A stretch of DNA of 64,000 bases from Apodemus sylvaticus. Its lineage: Eukaryota; Chordata; Mammalia; Rodentia; Muridae. The stretch spans positions 78,671,766 to 78,735,765 of the forward strand of contig NC_067472.1 in the NCBI RefSeq assembly GCF_947179515.1, read 5' to 3'. Shown one piece after another: positions 1 through 10,893 of this stretch. Positions within the stretch are counted from its first letter, which is position 1, and each line of letters begins with the position of its first letter. A model generated the notes under the pieces. That model was not told where the DNA came from, searched no databases, and saw only the letters and a program-made list of their open reading frames with translations. Position numbers and translations under genes: made by a program.

Positions 1-660
1 CCCGAGGGGGCTTCTTCTGCCTCTCAGAGCCTGCTTCTCCCCCTTGACCACAAAGACCCTATTTCCTACCCGGGGTCGCTTAGGGAGAGGTGGAAAGGCA
101 AACAGGAAGCACACTGCACAGTCTGGAGCCCAACCGACCCACCAAGGCCTGCAGCATCCATGGGGCGGCACATCAGGAGGGGAAGATTTACTCAGCAGAG
201 ACACTGGACAGAGCTGGCCAATGTTCTGAACCAAGGGGGCCGTTCTCATGGGCACAGCCTGGATGTGCCACGTGGGATAGCACCCGTTGTCTCCCCCTCC
301 CTCCTGATCCTGTCCTCCCTCCAGGGGCAGCATGGATGCTTTTAGCAAAGTGGTCCAATTCCAGAGACCTCTGGGCTTTGAAAGCCCTGACTCCTTACTT
401 CTAAGGAGGGAGAACTGAGTCCCTGCAGAACTGCTGGGTACCAGGGCAGGGCACCTGATCCCCGAGTAGGGGTCAGGGGAGGCGGTGGAGTGATGGTAAC
501 CAGAAAGTCCTAGATCTGGAATTGCGGGTGGTATCAGAGCCTGAGGGGGCAGCAGTGAGGGCTGAGCCTTAGGAGACCCAAACTCATGCTCCGGAACCTA
601 AAATTAGTGAGTGAGGCCGGAGCAGACAGGGAGCACACTGTATCCCACACGTGTCTCCTC
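1..660. other. Unique intergenic sequence
   Basis: No repeat, splice-supported exon or known protein motif was seen. By synteny this side faces Qprt, but no Qprt coding sequence is recognisable. Overlapping short frames have no family features. Confidence 0.4.
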
Positions 661-680
661 CACAGAATTGCTGTTATTGC

Positions 681-825
681 TTTTAGATGCAAGGTCTTAT
701 TGGTTCCCATAGTCTAGGCTGGTCTGGAACTCATTGTGTAGCCAAGGCTGTCCTTGAGCTACTAATCCCTAAACCTTCACCTCCCAAGTGTTGGGATCCC
801 AGCATAGGTCCCTATGCCTGGCCGG
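681..825 (-). repeat. B1-type SINE, old
   Basis: Diverged reverse-complement B1: 'caaggtcttattgg', 'ctggtctggaactca', 'cctcccaagtgttggga' and 'atgcctggcc' occur in B1 order. Confidence 0.65.
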
Positions 826-1382
826 TGCTGCAATTATTTTTTTAAGGAACTCTGTCAGGCTGAATTTAAGCTCAAATTTGAACTCAGAAATGGTGATTTC
901 TGAATTGGGGGGTGGGGGTGCTTCCAGGATTCTCTGAAATCTGTGACCTGGGAAGGGATTCCATTGCCGGAGGAAAGCAAACAGACTGGAGGCTAGCCAA
1001 AGCAGCGCACGCTCTCCTTGAAGCAGAGAGGGAGGGGCCGGTTTCCAGGCAGAGGCAACTGTGTGGGCAGAGGCCCAGAGGAAGGGAATGGCTTGCCTCG
1101 TGTGCTGGAATGGTTGACGCTGGGCCCCGGAGAACAAGATGACTAGGGCATGGGCTGGCTCCAGACCACAAAATGGTAGGTCAGAGGCTTTGGACTCTGT
1201 CCCAAGAACAATCAGATCCAAGCTATAAAAGAAGCTAAGCCCATTTTCAGTGCAAACTCAGTCCCCTGAAGAGGAATGTGTGTGGAGAGGGGCAGGCGGC
1301 TGCAGGGAGCCGGACCAAAGCTGCCAGGGAAGGCTGGAACGTGGGTCTCTCGCCAGTGAAGCAGGCACCAGTGTGGGTGGAG
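826..1382. other. Unique intergenic sequence
   Basis: No gene or repeat was recognised. A 150-aa minus frame at 769-1221 overlaps the old B1 and has no family features. Confidence 0.35.
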
Positions 1383-1796
1383 CAGTGGTCCCCAACTTTC
1401 CAATTGCTGTGACCCTTTAATGTAGTTCCCCATGGTGTGGTGACTCCCAACCAAAATTACAGTAAATACCTGTAATTTTACTATCATTATGAATCTATGC
1501 AGGATGTCTGATGTGGGACCCCTGTGAAAGGGGTCCTTGTAGGTCATTTTTGTTGTTTTGTTTTTTTAAAGATGTATTTATTTATTTTATATGTATGTGA
1601 GTACACCGTCGCTGTCTTCAGACACACCAGTAGAAGGCGTCGGATCCAATTTCAGATGGTTGTGAGCTACCTTGTAGTTGCTGGGAATTGAACTCAGGAC
1701 CTCTGGAAGAGCAGCCAGTGCTCTTAACCGCTGAGTCGTCTCTCCAGCCCTTGTAGGTCATTTTACAGGTCATAACCCACAGGCTGAGAACTGCTG
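1383..1796. mobile_element. hAT-like non-autonomous DNA transposon, split by a B2
   Basis: The ends form inverted repeats: CAGTGGTCCCCAACTTTC at the left and, inverted, CAGCAGTTCTCAGCCTGT at the right. They resemble the CAGTGGTTCTCAAC ends of hAT-Charlie type elements. Flanking 8-mers GGGTGGAG (1375-1382) and GGCTAGAG (1797-1804) agree at 6 of 8 positions, as for a decayed 8-bp hAT target duplication. A B2 occupies 1551-1748. Confidence 0.65.
1551..1748 (-). mobile_element. B2 SINE with perfect 16-bp target-site duplication
   Basis: Reverse-complement B2 with its T-rich tail at the left and the head (ctctccagcc) at the right. The flanks CCTTGTAGGTCATTTT at 1535-1550 and 1749-1764 are identical, proving insertion into the older hAT-like element. 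Confidence 0.92.
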
Positions 1797-1799
1797 GGC

Positions 1800-2510
1800 T
1801 AGAGGCTAGAATCTTTTGGAGGTCTCAGGGTGCAGAGGGAGGCTAGGTGTGGCTCAGGGGGCAGCGGGAAGATGTGGCAGAAGAGGAGTCTCCCCTCCCA
1901 CTTGGAGGTTGGTTTCCCGGTCAGCCTGGGTCTAGGGTTAAAGCATCTCTCAAGGCTGCCCCATGCTCAGCGTTTGACAAATGACCGAATTGACTGGCTG
2001 AGTGAAGGTGCCATCCTCTGTGACATCATCGGTGCACCGGGAGGATGAGAAGGGAAGAAGCAGGGACTGAGTTCTCTGGCCCCAGACATGTGGGTCCCAT
2101 CCCTCAGTTAATGATGGGGGAGGGCTGCGGTGTCCACATCTCCTTGTTACCCATAAAGAAACTGGCTTACAGAGCCCAGAGCATCCCTGGAGATTACCCA
2201 TGAACGCAGTGGTGGGGCAGCATTCGGAAGCGTTCTTCGCTCCTTCGGTGGATGCTCGGCCCTTTTCCACGTGCTGCATGTAGAGCAATGAGCAAACAGA
2301 GTGAGAGATTTCTCCTTCAGGAGGTTGTGTCTGAGCCCGGCGCTGGGGTGGAGTCCAGAACAATGGAAAAGCAGTTCAGGAAAATTCATAGAAACGGCCT
2401 TATGACCAGCAGAGGGCAGTGCAGCCCCATGGCTTGATTTCCACCCTCATGGGGATTCAAAAAGACAATAGGTCAGTTGGCTAGGAATACAAAGTGCAGT
2501 TTCTGGTCCA
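1800..2510. other. Unique intergenic sequence
   Basis: No repeat or gene recognised; scattered short frames only. Confidence 0.35.
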
Positions 2511-2514
2511 GGAA

Positions 2515-2790
2515 GACAGGGCTGGAGGTGGTGGAGTCTGCCTGTGTTCCCAGCACTCACCAGGCAGAGCCAGAGGATTGCCAGTTTGAGGCCCATCAGG
2601 TATACATAGTCAATTCTAGCTTAGCCTGGACTGCAGTCTGAAACCCTCTTTCAGAAGAGAAGAAAGTCGGGGCTAGGCCTAGTACCTCAAGCCTATAATC
2701 CAGTACCTGAGAAACCGAGGCAGGAGAATCATATTTTGGAGGCCAAAATGGGCTGCATAGACCTTGTCTCAAAAAAACTAAGAACAAAAC
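2515..2790 (+). repeat. Two old B1/PB1-like SINE fragments in tandem
   Basis: Two copies of the B1 layout (ggtggtggagtctgcctgtgttcccagc; later aagcctataatccagtacctgag ... ttgtctcaaaaaaa) lie head to tail and are strongly diverged. Confidence 0.5.
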
Positions 2791-3555
2791 AAAAACACTT
2801 TGGTCAGGGGGGAGTAGAAAGCTAGGGGAATTCTTCCACCTACTTGCCAGCTCAGTCTTGTCAACAGTTATTCATCCGACTGTCAGAGGTAGCCTAGTGC
2901 TGTGCAAAGCCCAGGTTCACGGGACCTCCTTCACGCACAGACCCATCAATGTGTCCATCTGTCCATCCGCACACCTTTGCTCCCCATCCTACTCACCCCC
3001 TACACTGCCATCTATCCAACCCTGTCCTACCGTTCAATCTAGACACCAACAGAAGTTACAATAGGCCAGAGCGGGGAGGTCTTCCTTCAAGGACAGCAAG
3101 AGCTCAAACTTAAGAGAGATTGCTTAAGTCATGTGCCAAGGCCTTGCAAGGAAGGACAGAGGCATTTAAAACCATCAAGACCTCTTAGCAAGCCAGAATG
3201 TTTCTGGAAACCATTTTGTGTTTAAAAAAGGATCTCACTGTTGTGTTGACGATGCAGACACACATTATTTATCACTCGTTCTCGAAGGAGGCAAAAATCT
3301 CCGAACGCTTCGGCATCTCCTGGCTTTGTTCCCGTGGTGTCCTGACTGATAGATTGTTTTGAAAGCTCCTAATATTTCAGCCCTGCTCTCTGAGGCCTTG
3401 AGTAGCTCAGTTCTGTGAAGCCAAATTCTGAATTATAGAAAATCTGTCACTGGATCATTGGTAAATTTGCAGTTTACCAACTGCAGCCCTGACGGTGAGG
3501 GCTGTCTTCAACATGTTCCAGTCAGTGGGAACCAGAGGAGCCCTTCAAGAAACAG
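2791..3555. other. Unique intergenic sequence
   Basis: No gene or interspersed repeat recognised. A cluster of 'ccatct/atccatcc' words near 2930-3040 is weakly tandem. Confidence 0.3.
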
Positions 3556-3559
3556 CGGG

Positions 3560-3723
3560 GCAGCCGGGCGGTGGTGCCGCACACCTGTAATTCCAGCACT
3601 CTGGGAGGCAGAGGCAGTCAGATTTCTGAGTTCGAGGCCAACCTGGTCTACAGAGTGAGTTCTAGGACAGCCAGGGCTATACAGAGAAACCCTGTCTCAT
3701 AAAAACCCAAATCCAAAAAAACC

Positions 3724-3754
<31 letters not shown>

Positions 3755-3762
3755 AAAGAAAG
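3560..3762 (+). repeat. B1 SINE with long A-rich tail
   Basis: Good match from 'gccgggcggtggtgc' to 'agagaaaccctgtctc', followed by an A run of about 30 bp at 3722-3752. Confidence 0.9.
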
Positions 3763-3972
3763 AAAACAAAAGAAAGAAACAGCAGGGGAAGAGATCCTCA
3801 TAAGACAGCTCCAGTGTGAGGGGCCCTGGGCAGCCTCCTCCTCTAGTGCTTCAGCGAAAAGATTCAGGAGTCCTACAGAGAGGCCCAGGCCCAGCATAGC
3901 AGCATTTCAAGAGACTGAGGCCAAAGGACAATGCTGACCTGGAGTATAGGGAGAGCAGGTCACAAGGAAACA

Positions 3973-4190
3973 AGGGCTGGAGATGTAGCTCAGCGGCAGA
4001 GGACATCCTGAGGGCCATGCACACATAGATGTGCACACACATGGTGTGCACACAGAGATGTGCACACTCACGGTGCACACACATGGTGCACACAGAGATG
4101 TGCACACTCATGGTGAACTCACATGGTACACACACAGATGTGCACACACATATATGCACATATATACGTACAGACAAAACATCTATACAC
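3973..4190 (+). repeat. ID-like SINE head plus 'gtgcacacacatgg' minisatellite
   Basis: 'gggctggagatgtagctcagcggcagag' is a tRNA-like ID/B4 head. It runs into an imperfect tandem array of 'cacacagagatgtgcacactca' and 'ggtgcacacacatgg' units from about 4015 to 4155. Confidence 0.6.
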
Positions 4191-4240
4191 ATAAAATAAA
4201 ATAATTAAAAACAAAGCAAACATTAATAAAAACCTTAGTG

Positions 4241-4425
4241 TTTTGCTTGAGGGTGTGTATATAAACCATGCACATGCCTGGTGCCTGTGGAGGCCAGAGG
4301 TCAGATCCCCTGGAGCTGGAATCCCAGACAATGGTAAGGAAGCACGTGGGTGCTGGGAACTGAACCCAGGTCCTCTGGAAGAGCACACAGTGCTCCTAAC
4401 TTCAGAGCCATCGCTCCAGTTCCTC
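4241..4425 (-). repeat. B3-type SINE
   Basis: Reverse-complement B3: 'ggccagaggtcagatcccctggagctgg' and 'gtgggtgctgggaactgaacccaggtcctctggaagagc'. Confidence 0.8.
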
Positions 4426-4509
4426 AGGCTGGATTCTTGACTATAACACAGAAGCGGATCTCATGGAAAGTCAGAATGAAGTTAGTTATCAAAATTATTA
4501 AGTTAAGAG

Positions 4510-4625
4510 GTAAGGGTGGGTATGAAATCTTTAGTCCCAGCACTTAGGAGGCAGAGGCAGGGGAATCTCTGTTAGTTTGAGGCAAGCTGGGGCTACATAG
4601 TAAGAACTGTCTCAAAAAAAAAAAT
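4510..4625 (+). repeat. B1-like SINE fragment
   Basis: 'cccagcacttaggaggcagaggcagg' and 'ggctacatagtaagaactgtctcaaaaaaa' mark an old B1/PB1. Confidence 0.65.
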
Positions 4626-4899
4626 GCATTCTGTGTTTAAACAGGAAGAGGGAGAGAGCAGAGATTTAAGAAAGAACACTATGTACTTAAGTCTTGAAAC
4701 CCTGAGAGAGTTTCTCTTCGGTGTCTTTACAGATAGGGTTTCGTGATTTTCCAAGTTATAATTATTCAAAGGTTGTCATTTCAAAAAAAATATTTACAAC
4801 TTTTCACCATATGGGTTCCAAGGGTTAAACTCAATTATCAGGCGTGGTGGCAAGTGCCCTCAGCAGCTGAGTGATTCTACCAGTCTCTAGCTTGGTTTT

Positions 4900-5065
4900 T
4901 TGTTTGTTTGTTCTGTGTTATTTTGAGACAAAGTCTCACTGTACAGCCTTGCCTGACCCAAAACCCACTATGTAGAGCAAGTTGACCTCAGATTCAGAGT
5001 GAGTTGCTTGGTTCTGCCTCTGGAGTGCAGGGACTAAAGGCCTGCTCCACCCCCACGGCCACCAC
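4900..5065 (-). repeat. B1-type SINE, old
   Basis: 'ttttgagacaaagtctcactgta' through 'gtgcagggactaaaggcctg' is a diverged reverse B1. Confidence 0.55.
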
Positions 5066-5089
5066 CACACCACTGGGCTAGCATGTTGC

Positions 5090-5796
5090 TTTTAGCAGCC
5101 TCACTGGAGACCTCTGTAGGAAGACAGACATTATCTCTGTGGCTAGTTTTACCCCAGACTCAGGGCCTTTATCCCCTCCACGTTCCTGTAATTTTCCTCT
5201 TTCTGTTTTGCTTTATTGTATACAACACCAATGGTTGAATTAAACTGTGTACACAATCCCTTTACATTGTTACTGATTTCTTCTGTCTGACTCCAACTTT
5301 CTACCCTTTAGCCGCAGCTCCCATCTCTCCCAGACCCTCAGCCCAGAAATCCTCCTTCTCCCCTCTGCTTCTGTGGGCCAGGTTGCTTCAGTTGGGAATG
5401 GGAGCCTATATAAGGGAGCTTGTGGCTTCAGCGCCTCCGCCTGGGTGTTTTAAGCTTTATAAATATTGACTCCTTATCAAATGCTGCCTGCAAATATTTT
5501 CTCCCAACTCAATATTGTCTCTTCATTCTGCCACCTTATGCCTGCTAGTCTTATATTGCTTGTCAGATAAACACCAGATCTACACATAATCCTTATGACT
5601 ATGAACATCTTTATGATAAGGAGTGGACATCCGGTTATGGGTTTGTTATGCCTGCCACTGTGTAGTCATGCCACCCAGTGTCATGAGCTCTGAGTGTGTC
5701 TAATCTGGCAGGAGCTGCCCTGGCTTTGTGTCAGTCCTGGCACTGGTTTGGTTAATCCTGCAGGTGGCTCTTTCCCTGGCCTTGAGCACTTGCTAT

Positions 5797-5798
<2 letters not shown>
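5090..5798. other. Unique intergenic sequence
   Basis: No gene seen. 'ggagcctatataagggagc' near 5402-5418 contains a TATATAA word, but no transcript follows that I can recognise. Confidence 0.3.

Positions 5799-5845
<47 letters not shown>
5799..5845. repeat. (AC)n microsatellite
   Basis: About 23 uninterrupted AC units. Confidence 0.97.
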
Positions 5846-5847
<2 letters not shown>

Positions 5848-6173
5848 GCTTGTTGATTCCTTGTTGACCAGTTGAGAGACATCCTATAATGACGGGGCCT
5901 CTAGGCTACTCTGCTCCCTCCTCTGGGAACCATCCCAAGCCTCTGCTGCTGTCACTTCTCCCTCAGTTCTACCTCAGAGAGTCCTCTGGGCAGCTTGCTC
6001 CTCATAACCCTGCTCACTTTCTTGCCTGTGGTCTTTTGTTTGCTGAGTTTTTGTGGCTTCACAGTGTACTGCAGAAACCCAGGTACTGGTCCTCCGTTCT
6101 GCCTCCAGGTCCCAGGAGTGAAATTGCAGATTCCAGAGTGCTTTTGAGGTGAACACCACAGACAACACACTGT

Positions 6174-6383
6174 TTTTTTTTTTTTTTAAATTCTTTTCTT
6201 TCTTTTTAGATTTATTTATTTTATTCATACGAGTTCACTGTCGCTGTTTTCAGACACACTGGAAGAAAGCATCAGATCCCATTACAGATGGTTTTGAGCC
6301 ACCATGTGGTTGCTGGGGATTGAACTCAGCATCCCTGGAAGAGCAGTCAGTGCTCTTAACCACTGAGCCATCCCTCCAGCCCT
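6174..6383 (-). mobile_element. B2 SINE with perfect 13-bp target-site duplication
   Basis: Reverse B2 from its T-rich tail to 'ccatccctccagccct'. GACAACACACTGT occurs at 6161-6173 and 6384-6396 on either side. Confidence 0.92.
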
Positions 6384-6424
6384 GACAACACACTGTCTTC
6401 CCTGCCTCAAAAGCTTTTCTTCAA

Positions 6425-6530
6425 GCTGACAGTGGTGGTGCAGCACACAGGAGGCAGAGGCAGGTTGAATCTCTGAGTTTGAGGCCAACCTGGTCTACAG
6501 AGTGAGTTCCAGGTCAGACAGAGGTTCACA
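6425..6530 (+). repeat. B1 SINE, internally deleted
   Basis: 'agtggtggtgcagcacacaggaggcagaggcagg' lacks the usual 'ctttaatcccagcact' block; the rest follows B1 order. Confidence 0.7.
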
Positions 6531-6692
6531 GGGAAACCTGTGTGGCAGGGAGAGCAGGGAAATCTGTGTGGCAGGCAAAGAAAAGCAGCTCCACATTCAG
6601 TGGACTCCTGCTTGGTTTTGCCCCATTTCCATTTCCTCTGACTTTACATTTTGGAAATTCTATCAAATGATACATATTGAATGAATCTTATT

Positions 6693-6694
<2 letters not shown>

Positions 6695-6752
<58 letters not shown>

Positions 6753-6890
6753 AGACAGGGTCTCACTCTGTAACTCTGGCTCACTATGCAAATATATAGA
6801 CCAGGCTGGCCTTGAACACACAGAAATCTCTCTGTCTCTGCTGTTGAGATTAAAGGTGTGTCATCATGCCCAGTATTTCCTATTACTTAA
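6695..6890 (-). repeat. (GT)n microsatellite followed by an old reverse B1
   Basis: About 26 GT units at 6696-6747, then 'gagacagggtctcactctgtaactctggctcactatg' and the rest of a reverse B1 to about 6880. Confidence 0.85.
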
Positions 6891-6956
6891 AACCATTTTG
6901 TTTTATATCATAAAACATGTTGAAAATATTTTTCTTGAATTCCCTCTCTAATATCA

Positions 6957-7152
6957 ATTTTATTTTATTTTATTTTATTTTATTTTATTTTTACAGAGAC
7001 AGGGTTTCTCTGTATATCCCTGGCTGTCCTGAAACTCACTCTGTAGACCAGGCTGGCCTTGAACTCAGAAACTGCCTGCCTCTGCCTCCCAAGTGCTGGG
7101 ATTAAAGGCATGCGCCGCCGCCCGCTGAGGCCACCGCCACCACCACCACCAC
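6957..7152 (-). repeat. (TTTTA)n tract, reverse B1 and a (CCA)n tract
   Basis: (TTTTA)n at 6958-6991 is the expanded tail of a reverse B1 (6992-7126, 'cagagacagggtttctctgtat' to 'gccgccgcccgctg'). A CCA-rich run follows at 7131-7152. Confidence 0.85.
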
Positions 7153-7249
7153 ACAGCTTACTAGTAAAATTTTTGAAGTTATTACAATTTCTAGGACCTT
7201 CCTTATCTTGGCATCTGAGTCGGTTGCATGCCATTCAGGAAGTTGTGTG

Positions 7250-7680
7250 AGTTGGTTAAGATGTCCTACTTAGATCGGTGGCTCCTGCTCCCTCCCCTGC
7301 CAGGAGGACATTTGGCAGTGTCACACTGTCACAGCTAAGAGGTTGCTGCTGGCTCCTAGCTTGTAGAGACTCTTTGAGATACCGAGCGAGCTTGTCACAA
7401 GGAACAATTATCTGCTTCAGCATGTGTATAATGCAAAAGCGAGGGCAGTGATCGGAGAGTAGCTGCCCCGACTCTGACCACCAAAGGCCAAGACAGGGGG
7501 CTCTGTACATCCACTCGGGAAGCATTTCAAGACAGATTTCTCAGTTTTGATTGATGATTGACATGACCATATAGCCAAGATTTATTCCATTTGGATCTTA
7601 AAGGTAAAGATTTATAAACATTTAAAAATTTACTGTTTTATCTTATTTTACCTTAAAAAATCTATTTTTGTCTTCTAAAA
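7250..7680. other. Unique intergenic sequence
   Basis: No gene or repeat recognised; an 89-aa minus frame (7256-7525) has no family features. Confidence 0.3.
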
Positions 7681-7688
7681 AAGATCAG

Positions 7689-7853
7689 AAGCCGGGTGGT
7701 GGTGACACACGCCTTTAATCCCAGCACTCTGGGAGGCAGAGGCAGGCGAATTTCTGAGTTCAAGGCCAGCCTGGTCTACAGAGTGAGTTCTAGGACAGCC
7801 AGGGCTACGTAGAGAAACCCTGTTTCGAAAAAACCAAAATAAAAAAAAAATTT
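7689..7853 (+). repeat. B1 SINE
   Basis: 'gccgggtggtggtgacacacgcctttaatcccagc' to 'agagaaaccctgtttcgaaaaaac' is a full-length B1. Confidence 0.9.
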
Positions 7854-7929
7854 TCAGCACTCAGGAGATGGAGGTAGGACAGAGGGTCAATAGTTAGAGG
7901 CCAGACTGGGACACATTGTGAGAAGCAGG

Positions 7930-8260
7930 AGAAAGTTTGGGAGAAGCTCAGTAAAGTACTTCCCGCACACACATGGGGACCCGAGTTCAGATCCCAAACA
8001 TTCACCAAAAATCTGGGCATGAAGGCATGCATTCTCTAACCCTAGCCCTGGGGAGGGGGAGACAGGTGGGTCCCAGGAGCTCACTGGCCAGCCAACCAGC
8101 CAGTTGGAGAGGTCCAGGTTCAGTGAGCGACCCTGCCTCAAAAACTAAGGTGGAGAGTGGTTAAAAAAGACATGGCATCCACCTTTGGCCTACACACATC
8201 CACACACACGCATTTGCATCTACACACTTATATGCACAGAGTCACACAAACAGGGACATT
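7930..8260 (+). repeat. B4A-type SINE
   Basis: An ID-like head ('agctcagtaaagtac...gagttcagatcccaaacattcac') leads into 'gagctcactggccagccaaccagccag' and 'cctgcctcaaaaactaaggtggagag', the B4A order. Confidence 0.7.
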
Positions 8261-8324
8261 GTTAAAAAGAACAGTGGAGGAGGAGTGTTTATTGAAGTTT
8301 AGAGGGTGAACAATTTCAGCAGAC

Positions 8325-8522
8325 TCAGTTTAGATACGTGTTGGTTAACACTGATCACTTGACAGGATTTAGAACCATTGTGAAGACAAACATCTGGGCA
8401 TGTCTATAAGGGAGTCCTAATCCGGATAAGTGAGGTAGGAAGACTCACCCTAGCCGTGGATAGCACCCGGGCTGATCAGAAAGGAACTAAGAACCAACCT
8501 ACACTGATCTCTGCTTCCTGGC
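8325..8522 (+). repeat. Old rodent interspersed repeat fragment ('catctgggcatgtctataagggagt' type)
   Basis: 'gacaaacatctgggcatgtctataagggagt' and 'gaagactcaccctagccgtggatagcacc' resemble a common rodent medium-copy repeat. The family name is uncertain; a related copy lies at 46912-47165. Confidence 0.45.
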
Positions 8523-9045
8523 TGTCTTAGTCACTGTTCTATTGCTGTGGGGAGACACGGTGACCAAAGCAACTCAGAAAAGAACGCATTTAGTTGGGAG
8601 CTTGCGTATAGTTTCAGGGGTAAGTCTATGACCATCGGGCAGGGAGCATGAGGTGGGCAGGTAGGCATGGGGCTGGAGCAGACGCTGAGGGCTTATATCT
8701 GATCTACAGATACAAGACAGAGAGCTGAACAGGAATGGCCTGGGCTTTTGAAATCTTATCAGCCAGCCCCAATGACACACCTCCTCCAACAAGGCCACGC
8801 CTCCTAATCCTTCCTAAACAGTCCACCTTCTGAGAACCAGACATTCCACTATAGGAGCCTATGGGGGCTCTCATGCAAACACCATGCCGACTTTGGGTTG
8901 AATGTGAGCAGTTGCTTCCTGTTCCTGTGGCCATACTTTCCCTTTCGTGAAGGACCACACTCTCGAACTGGGAGCTGAAATAACCCTCCCTCCTTTAAGT
9001 AGTTTTTATCTAGTATTCTGACACAGTGATCAGACTAACACAAGA
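8523..9045 (-). mobile_element. URR1-like hAT non-autonomous element
   Basis: The left end is 'TGTCTTAGTCACTGTTCTATT' and the right end 'CAGTGATCAGACTAACACAAGA', imperfect inverted ends. The middle ('cccaatgacacacctcctccaacaaggccacgcctcc', 'gagcctatgggggctctcatgcaaac') matches a rodent element I know as URR1. The assignment is from memory of the pattern. Confidence 0.5.
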
Positions 9046-9049
9046 TACA

Positions 9050-9920
9050 ACGTGGAAAAAAGAGACAGGAAGTTAACTAGGTACTGTCCGGTGAGTTATG
9101 AATGATATCAGAAAGTATGGTTGATATCCAACCAGAGCCCAGGCAAGTAGGGACAGCCTGGGCAGAATAGAGGTCATGGGGGGGTGGGTGGGGAGTGGGA
9201 CATGAAGAAAGCTTCCCTAAGTGTGTGTGGGAATAGTAGTGCACCTGAGATAATTGTGAGGGAGTGGCTAGGTGTATCTGGGGGCTCTTGAGTTCGAGAG
9301 ACCTGAGGGTGCGGTCCCTCATGGGAGGGAAAGGATGGCTGAGGGAACATGAAGCATTTACTTAAGGCATAGATTTGTCTTCAGGTTACAAAAACCCACA
9401 GTGGCAGTAATTTATATAAAATAAAACCTTGGGTTTTAACATGCAATACCACTAGTTAGGCAATTCAGGGCTGGTGCAGTCTTCCATAGACCCTCCAGTT
9501 CCTTCTCTCTAACTGTTCAGCTGTCCCTAAGATATTGCCCTCAGCAGTCATGTTTCATACCGTGTCTGGATTCTAGCACAGTTACATAGCCTTTCATAGC
9601 TGCAAGGGATTCTTGGAAGTGGGACCTTCCTTTGGGTAGCCGTGAAGCCCATTACAAACCATACTGTTGTTCCTGCAGAGTAGTAAGAGAACAGATTTAT
9701 GAGGACCATATCTGCTGCAGCTGGAGGCAGAGACTCTGGGATCATTCAGGCAAAAGGCAGTTGAAGTTGAAGCTATGGGTGAAATTGTCTGGGAAGAGTG
9801 TGTAGATATCGAGAAGGACTAGTCAGGACTGATCCCTAAGAAAAAGTCAGGAGTGGGGAGGAATCACAGGGCTACAGAGGTGAGGGAAGAAGTTTCAAGA
9901 GGACAGTCAACACCTCTAAT
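9050..9920. other. Unique intergenic sequence
   Basis: No gene or clear repeat; a G-rich run 'catgggggggtgggtggggagtggg' lies at about 9175-9200. Confidence 0.3.
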
Positions 9921-9924
9921 GCCA

Positions 9925-10225
9925 GGCTGGAGAGATGGCTCAGAGGAGAGATGGCTCAGAAGAGAGATGATGGCTCAGGAAGACTGCGAGCTCAACATGC
10001 TCACAATCCAAAGGTTAGACTAGAATGATGGCGGCCCAGCGACTGAGCCACAAGGTGCTCTTCCAAAAGACCCAGGTTCCATTCTAGCACTCGCACAGTA
10101 GAGGATCATTGCATCCCTATCTCGAATCTTAGGGGAATCTGACTCCCTCTTCTGGCTTTCTTGGGCACTGCACACAGGTGTGCACAGACGTGTGCTGGTA
10201 GAATTGGAGTATACATAAAATCAAA
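9925..10225 (+). repeat. B3-type SINE with duplicated head
   Basis: 'ggctggagagatggctcagaggagagatggctcagaagagagatgatggctcagg' shows the SINE head motif three times in tandem, then a normal B3 body to 'caaacttaaaaaataaaa'. Confidence 0.75.
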
Positions 10226-10244
10226 CTTAAAAAATAAAAGCTAA

Positions 10245-10425
10245 GAGGAGAGGACCGATGAAATGGATCAGGGGATAAAGGCACCTGTTGCCAGCCCTGG
10301 TAAACCGAGTCCAGTTCCAAGGACGTGCATGGAAAGAGCCACAGCCATCTCTTGCAAGCTGTCCTCTGACAGTCCTGTGCATGGTGTGTGTGTATGTGTG
10401 TGTGTGTGTGTTATAATAAAAAAAC
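10245..10425 (+). repeat. B3/B4-type SINE ending in (GT)n
   Basis: 'gatgaaatggatcaggggataaaggcacctgttgccagccctggtaaaccgagtccagttcc' is a diverged tRNA-derived head; a (TG)n run lies at 10385-10411. Confidence 0.6.
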
Positions 10426-10431
10426 AAACAA

Positions 10432-10615
10432 GGGCTAGAGAGATACCTCAGAAGGTAAGAGTGCTTTCTGTTCTTGCAGAGAAATCAGGTTTAGTTCTCA
10501 GCACCCACATGGTAGCTCACAATCATCTATAAACACACATGTGGCACAAATAGATAAATACAGGCAAAACTCCCATATGCAAAATAAAATAGATAAATCT
10601 AAAAAAGAATTTAAA
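10432..10615 (+). repeat. B3 SINE
   Basis: 'gggctagagagatacctcagaaggtaagagtgctt' to 'caggcaaaactcccatatgcaaaataaaatag'. Confidence 0.75.
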
Positions 10616-10893
10616 ACCAAACCAAACCAAACAAAACCCCCACCCAGCTGGCCTTCCCCCCCCACAACCTCCCCACTTGAGAACTGCCTCTGTCTTTTAC
10701 TTGGTAAATCTGCATTCACTGTGGTGGAACCAGAGATCCCTAACAGAACTCCTCTGTCCTCCCCAAACAAAAAAATCTTTCAGTTCAGTTTTTTTCATTT
10801 TTGGAAAGGAATTTCATTATGTTGCTCAAACTAGACTTCAACCCAGAGGCTGCTACTCTCCCCTCAGCCCAGCCTGATGACTACACAGGCTAG

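Noticed and set aside
1..660. Qprt 3' end at the window start
   Set aside because: Synteny predicts Qprt nearby, but no recognisable Qprt coding sequence is present.
5402..5418. TATATAA word as a promoter
   Set aside because: No conserved exon, donor site or open frame follows it.
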